Positions 60,603 to 64,000 of a stretch of DNA of 64,000 nucleotides are shown in pieces. Position numbers and translations under genes: made by a program. The first letter of the stretch is position 1. Every line of letters begins with the position of its first letter. The notes beneath the pieces were generated by a model. The model saw only the letters and a list, made by a program, of their open reading frames with translations, had not been told where the DNA came from and made no database searches. Origin of the DNA: Caprimulgus europaeus (Eukaryota; Chordata; Aves; Caprimulgiformes; Caprimulgidae); assembly GCA_907165065.1 (NCBI GenBank), contig OU015543.1:9985501-10049500 (forward strand). The letters are read 5' to 3'.

Positions 60603-60915
60603 GAGAGGTGTTTAAAGGAAGTGACATTGGTCTATTCAACCAAGGAACAAGTGACAGGACAAGAGGAAATGGCCTCCAGTTGCACCAAGGGCAGTTGAGA
60701 TTGGATGTGAGGAAGAATTTCTTTCCTGAAAGGGTTCTGAGGCATTGGAAGGGGTTGCCCAGGGCAGTGGTGGAGTCCCCATCCCTGGTGAAGAGTTGTG
60801 TAGACACAGTGCTGAGGGACATGGGTTAGTTGGGGACTTGTCAGTGGTGGTTTTGTGATTGGACTCAGTGATCTGAAAGGGCTTTTCCAGTCGAGGCAAT
60901 TCTGGGATTCTTTAA
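60603..60915 (+). mobile_element. Diverged CR1-type LINE 3' fragment
   Basis: Segments in order are GTGACAGGACAAGAGGAAAT, TGAGATTGGATGTGAGGAAG, GCATTGGAAGGGGTTGCCCA, GTGCTGAGGGACATGGGTTA and TGATTGGACTCAGTGATCTG, ending GGCAATTCTGGGATTC. The GGGACATGG...GGACTTG 3' block differs from the AACCTGGTCTAGTGGAAGG block of the other copies, so this is another CR1 subfamily. It is non-coding and looks older. Confidence 0.88.
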
Positions 60916-63900
60916 ATACATTGAGCTGGTAACACCTGAATGTCATGTTTAAATGCTTCTCCCATGGTGATGTGGTTTTTTTGGAGGGAGGCAAATATCT
61001 CAACAATAGACATTTAGCAGTCAGCTGTAAAACCAGAAAATTTTGTAAGAGGGCTTTTGCTAGAGCAGCCCCTCTACTGCAAATATGAACCAAGTCAAAA
61101 GCAATGCAAAAGGAAAACCTCAAATCCCTTGAAATTGTCAGAAAATAAGTCAGAAAAACACCTTGAAACCAACAAAACCTTCTCTGTTCACCCACCAGGA
61201 AACTTCTCAGCAGGATAATTAGAAGAACATGGAAGAGCTAAGCAAGATTCTGGATAGTTTGGTGGGACTTTGCAGTGGTCCTCATGCCAAGCGGCAGCAC
61301 TGGTGCCACCAGCATCCCTCTGTAATGTACAGAGACCAGGAGGAGCCCCCCCAAAATACTTCCCTTATCCCTGTTAAGGAGCATTCAGGAAACAGGAGGT
61401 TTTGCCCAAGAGAGCTCAAGTCTCACCAGCTTGAAAGCAAAACGGCTTTTGGAGAAAGACGACAAATTGCAGCAGCCAGAGTTGTGAAAAGCCTTGACAA
61501 AATATTTAACATGGAGAAAAAGAGAGCGCTTGCTGGTTGCTAGAGCCTTCCTAATTCGGGTTATTAGATGGTTACTGCCACTGCTATTAAAAAGACACTG
61601 TTTTCTGAGTGATCTACGCAAAGAAGGGCTGGAACACACCTACAGGTTTTCCATGTGTTTTTAGCTCTAATGGAGGAAAAAAAAAAATCTTTCATACAAG
61701 ATTCAATTGAATAATTGTTCAAGTCAATTAACAAATAAGTAATGTGCTATTTTATGATGTATTTTATGCCTAGGAAAGTCAATACATAAATCTCTAGTTA
61801 CTGTTTTAGGTTCATCACAGGTATGTTCATTCAAGCAGGTTTTTTTAAAATCTATTTATGAGGAAACCATTAAAGAATGAGGCTGAGGTTTCAGGAAAAA
61901 AACCCTGAAAAGAATTTGCTTTCCACTGAGCTCCACACAACAACAGTATCGTGTGAGTAATTCTACTACAATGTACTTAGTAGAATGAAAAATAACAGCA
62001 GCTATTCTGGTTGTAAATAACCTCTTTTCTCATAGCAGAGACCCATTACAAGGTCAACATCTACTGTTAAACTTCACGATAAGGCTCATTAAAACAACTG
62101 CCCTGTTGAATTTTAATATTTTTTTTTTTTTTTTTTCAAGAAAATCACATTTTCAACAGTTTTTTTGGGGGGAGGTGGAAAGTGCCTGCATTACTTGAAA
62201 TTTGTACATGTTCTTACAGGGAACTTGGAAACCCAAAAGATGAACATCTGATCCTTCCCCATCCCATCCTTCCTCAGATCTTTTTTTTTTCTTCTTTGTT
62301 TAGGTGAAAGATTCTAACAAGCATGTTTTTGCCTCTTTACCAGAATTTTTACATTTTTCACAGGAAAGCATTCCAGCAAGATCTCTATTAATACAACGGT
62401 TTCTAGGTAGCAAGGAAAAAAAAAAACCCCACAGCCTCTCTACTGAAATAGCTGGCAGATGTTGACTTCTTACCCATAACTGTAATGCCTCTATAAAAAG
62501 GAGCATTCCAGTCTTACAAGCGTTAAAATGGAAAATAAATAGAAGTGGTGAATATGGCACACTGAGGATTACATGTGAGGGACCAGAAATTCAAATCCCC
62601 TCTCAGAGGGGACATTGTGGGGTAATGAGAAGATGCAGAAGCTTTTCAATCTCCAAAATCAGTCCCTCATGGAACATCACTGAGGCAGACAAACCAAGCG
62701 GGGCAGCATGGGCGGAAAGGATTATTTAATGAGTATTGGCTGATGTGAGACACCCACAGACACCCCAGACTGCAGCCTTGTGAAAGAAAATGCCAGAAGC
62801 CATTCCCATTTCCAACAAACTAATGGTGTATCAGGGATTTTCTTCTTGTTTTATTTACAGTTCTTTGCACATTTGCAGAGGTGGGAGAATGTGCCACGAA
62901 ATGCTGAAGAGTGCTGGGTGATGCCAGCCTTGTTTGAGGGTCTCAAATATAGCAAATACCTTACAGACCTCATGGGTTTTGGTAATCAACTGGACTAACA
63001 TCATCCTCCCAAGGTGATGCTTTAAATGCCACTGAAAATACCCTGTGTAATGGGCTGGGAATACACGGGCTTTTGTGATCCTGCAAGAGCATCCCAGTGC
63101 TGGCTGGGACAGCAGTTGGGGACCACAGGGGCTCCCTTTGTCTTCAGATGGGCAGTAGGCTAAAGACAGGAGGTTTTCATGATTAAACATCTAAACAAAA
63201 CCAATTTAATTATTATATAGAAATCTGTCTTGCTGAAAATAAGAGAACAGGCAGGTCCAGTCTGCACACACACACTTCTGCCTTCTCTGGGCTTGTAGCC
63301 TGCAGGGTACCATTTTTTTTCCCCCTCCCATTTCTGTAGCACAGCCAACACTTGTTCCCACAATCCCAACCCAGGGCAGGAGAAGAAAGGAGATTGGAGA
63401 GGAAAGAAAGGTGAAGTGGATTCTACCCAGTTGCAAAAAGCTTTTAGTATTTGCACTATTGTAATTCCAGCAGTTGAGATAGCAGAAAGAATATGAAATA
63501 TCAAATATGTTTCTGGCTTCCCCTCCCCCCCACCCCAAGACATTTTTTCCTCAGTGGGAGAACAACACCAACAATTACTTCAATAGCAGAATGAAGCTTA
63601 AAGCCCAGGTCTTTCCAGTTCTGCTTATTCCTTTAAGCTATTCCAAACCCCTTTATGTTCTTTCTGCATACACACATCTGTCTTCTTCAAAGCCTTAACC
63701 ATCTCTGACACACCTGACCTTTCCATCCAAGCGCAATGGTTAGATGCAAAGAAAAAACCCTCTACCTACAGCAAGTAACTCTTTGTTTCGCCAGTCCCAC
63801 GCCTGAAGATTTTGCTGCTGCAAGAAGTAAAACAGTGAGCAACCTTTCCTTCTCTTTTGAAAAGTGGAACTGTCATCTCTTTGAGAGAAATAACAGCTTA

Positions 63901-64000
63901 TCTTTATGTTGTTAGACACGACTGTTAGTTATTAGAGTCTTCTTAAGAAAATACTACAAGGAGAATTAGGACAGTATTGTCGCAGAGATGTCAAGAGTTC

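Larger units (their letters stand above)
53781..64000. other. Upstream intergenic region (CACNG5-CACNG4 side)
   Basis: About 10 kb of mostly AT-rich unique DNA. I looked on the minus strand for CACNG5 coding exons (SGLWRVCFLAGEERGRCF-, YKYGWSFAF- and the DYDQMSSSPC tail-like segments) and found none. It contains one diverged CR1 copy (60603), a CpG-dense patch (about 58600-59060), a CpG-rich spot (60061-60112), an (AAAAC)n run (58424-58445) and T-runs at 56169 and 62119. Confidence 0.7.

Noticed and set aside
60632-61195. 187-codon minus-strand open frame
   Set aside because: It starts outside and runs through the antisense strand of the CR1 fragment; no protein similarity seen.
1-64000. Endogenous retrovirus or LTR elements
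   Set aside because: I saw no paired LTR-like ends or retroviral protein signatures in any translated frame.

Overview
This is vertebrate genomic DNA, almost certainly from a bird. It carries several 5'-truncated CR1 LINEs with the avian-type 3' end (an ATTCTATGATTCT-like tail). Its only protein-coding content is split into short exons of two voltage-gated calcium channel gamma-subunit genes, both on the minus strand. The species cannot be fixed from the sequence alone.

Layout along the plus strand, right to left, follows transcription. (1) 64,000-53,800: non-coding DNA upstream of CACNG4, with one diverged CR1 copy and a CpG-dense patch near 58.6-59.1 kb. No CACNG5 exon was seen. (2) 53,780-52,590: a strong CpG island holding the CACNG4 promoter, 5' leader and exon 1. 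(3) 52,997-18,825: the 34 kb first intron of CACNG4, with three clear CR1 copies, a possible fourth remnant, a 31-bp minisatellite, simple repeats and scattered CpG-rich spots. (4) 18,824-11,836: exons 2, 3 and 4 of CACNG4, completing a 328-residue reading frame with all introns in phase 1. (5) 11,835 to about 10,216: the likely CACNG4 3'UTR. (6) About 10,200-3,900: intergenic DNA between the two genes. (7) About 3,870-3,255: promoter region and first coding exon of CACNG1. (8) 3,254-1: the start of CACNG1 intron 1; its remaining exons lie outside the window.

The two genes are tandem paralogues in the order known from mammals (CACNG5-CACNG4-CACNG1). CACNG4 encodes TARP gamma-4, a four-pass auxiliary subunit of AMPA receptors with a PDZ-binding C-terminus. 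CACNG1 encodes the skeletal-muscle gamma-1 subunit of the CaV1.1 complex. I found no undescribed gene system. The better leads are regulatory or structural: a short upstream ORF overlapping the CACNG4 start, G-runs beside a weak exon-1 donor, a minisatellite with repeated poly(A)-signal-like units in intron 1, isolated CpG-rich islets (one with an ATG and a splice-donor match), an isolated NRF1-like palindrome and a TGTCA/TGACA cluster between the genes.
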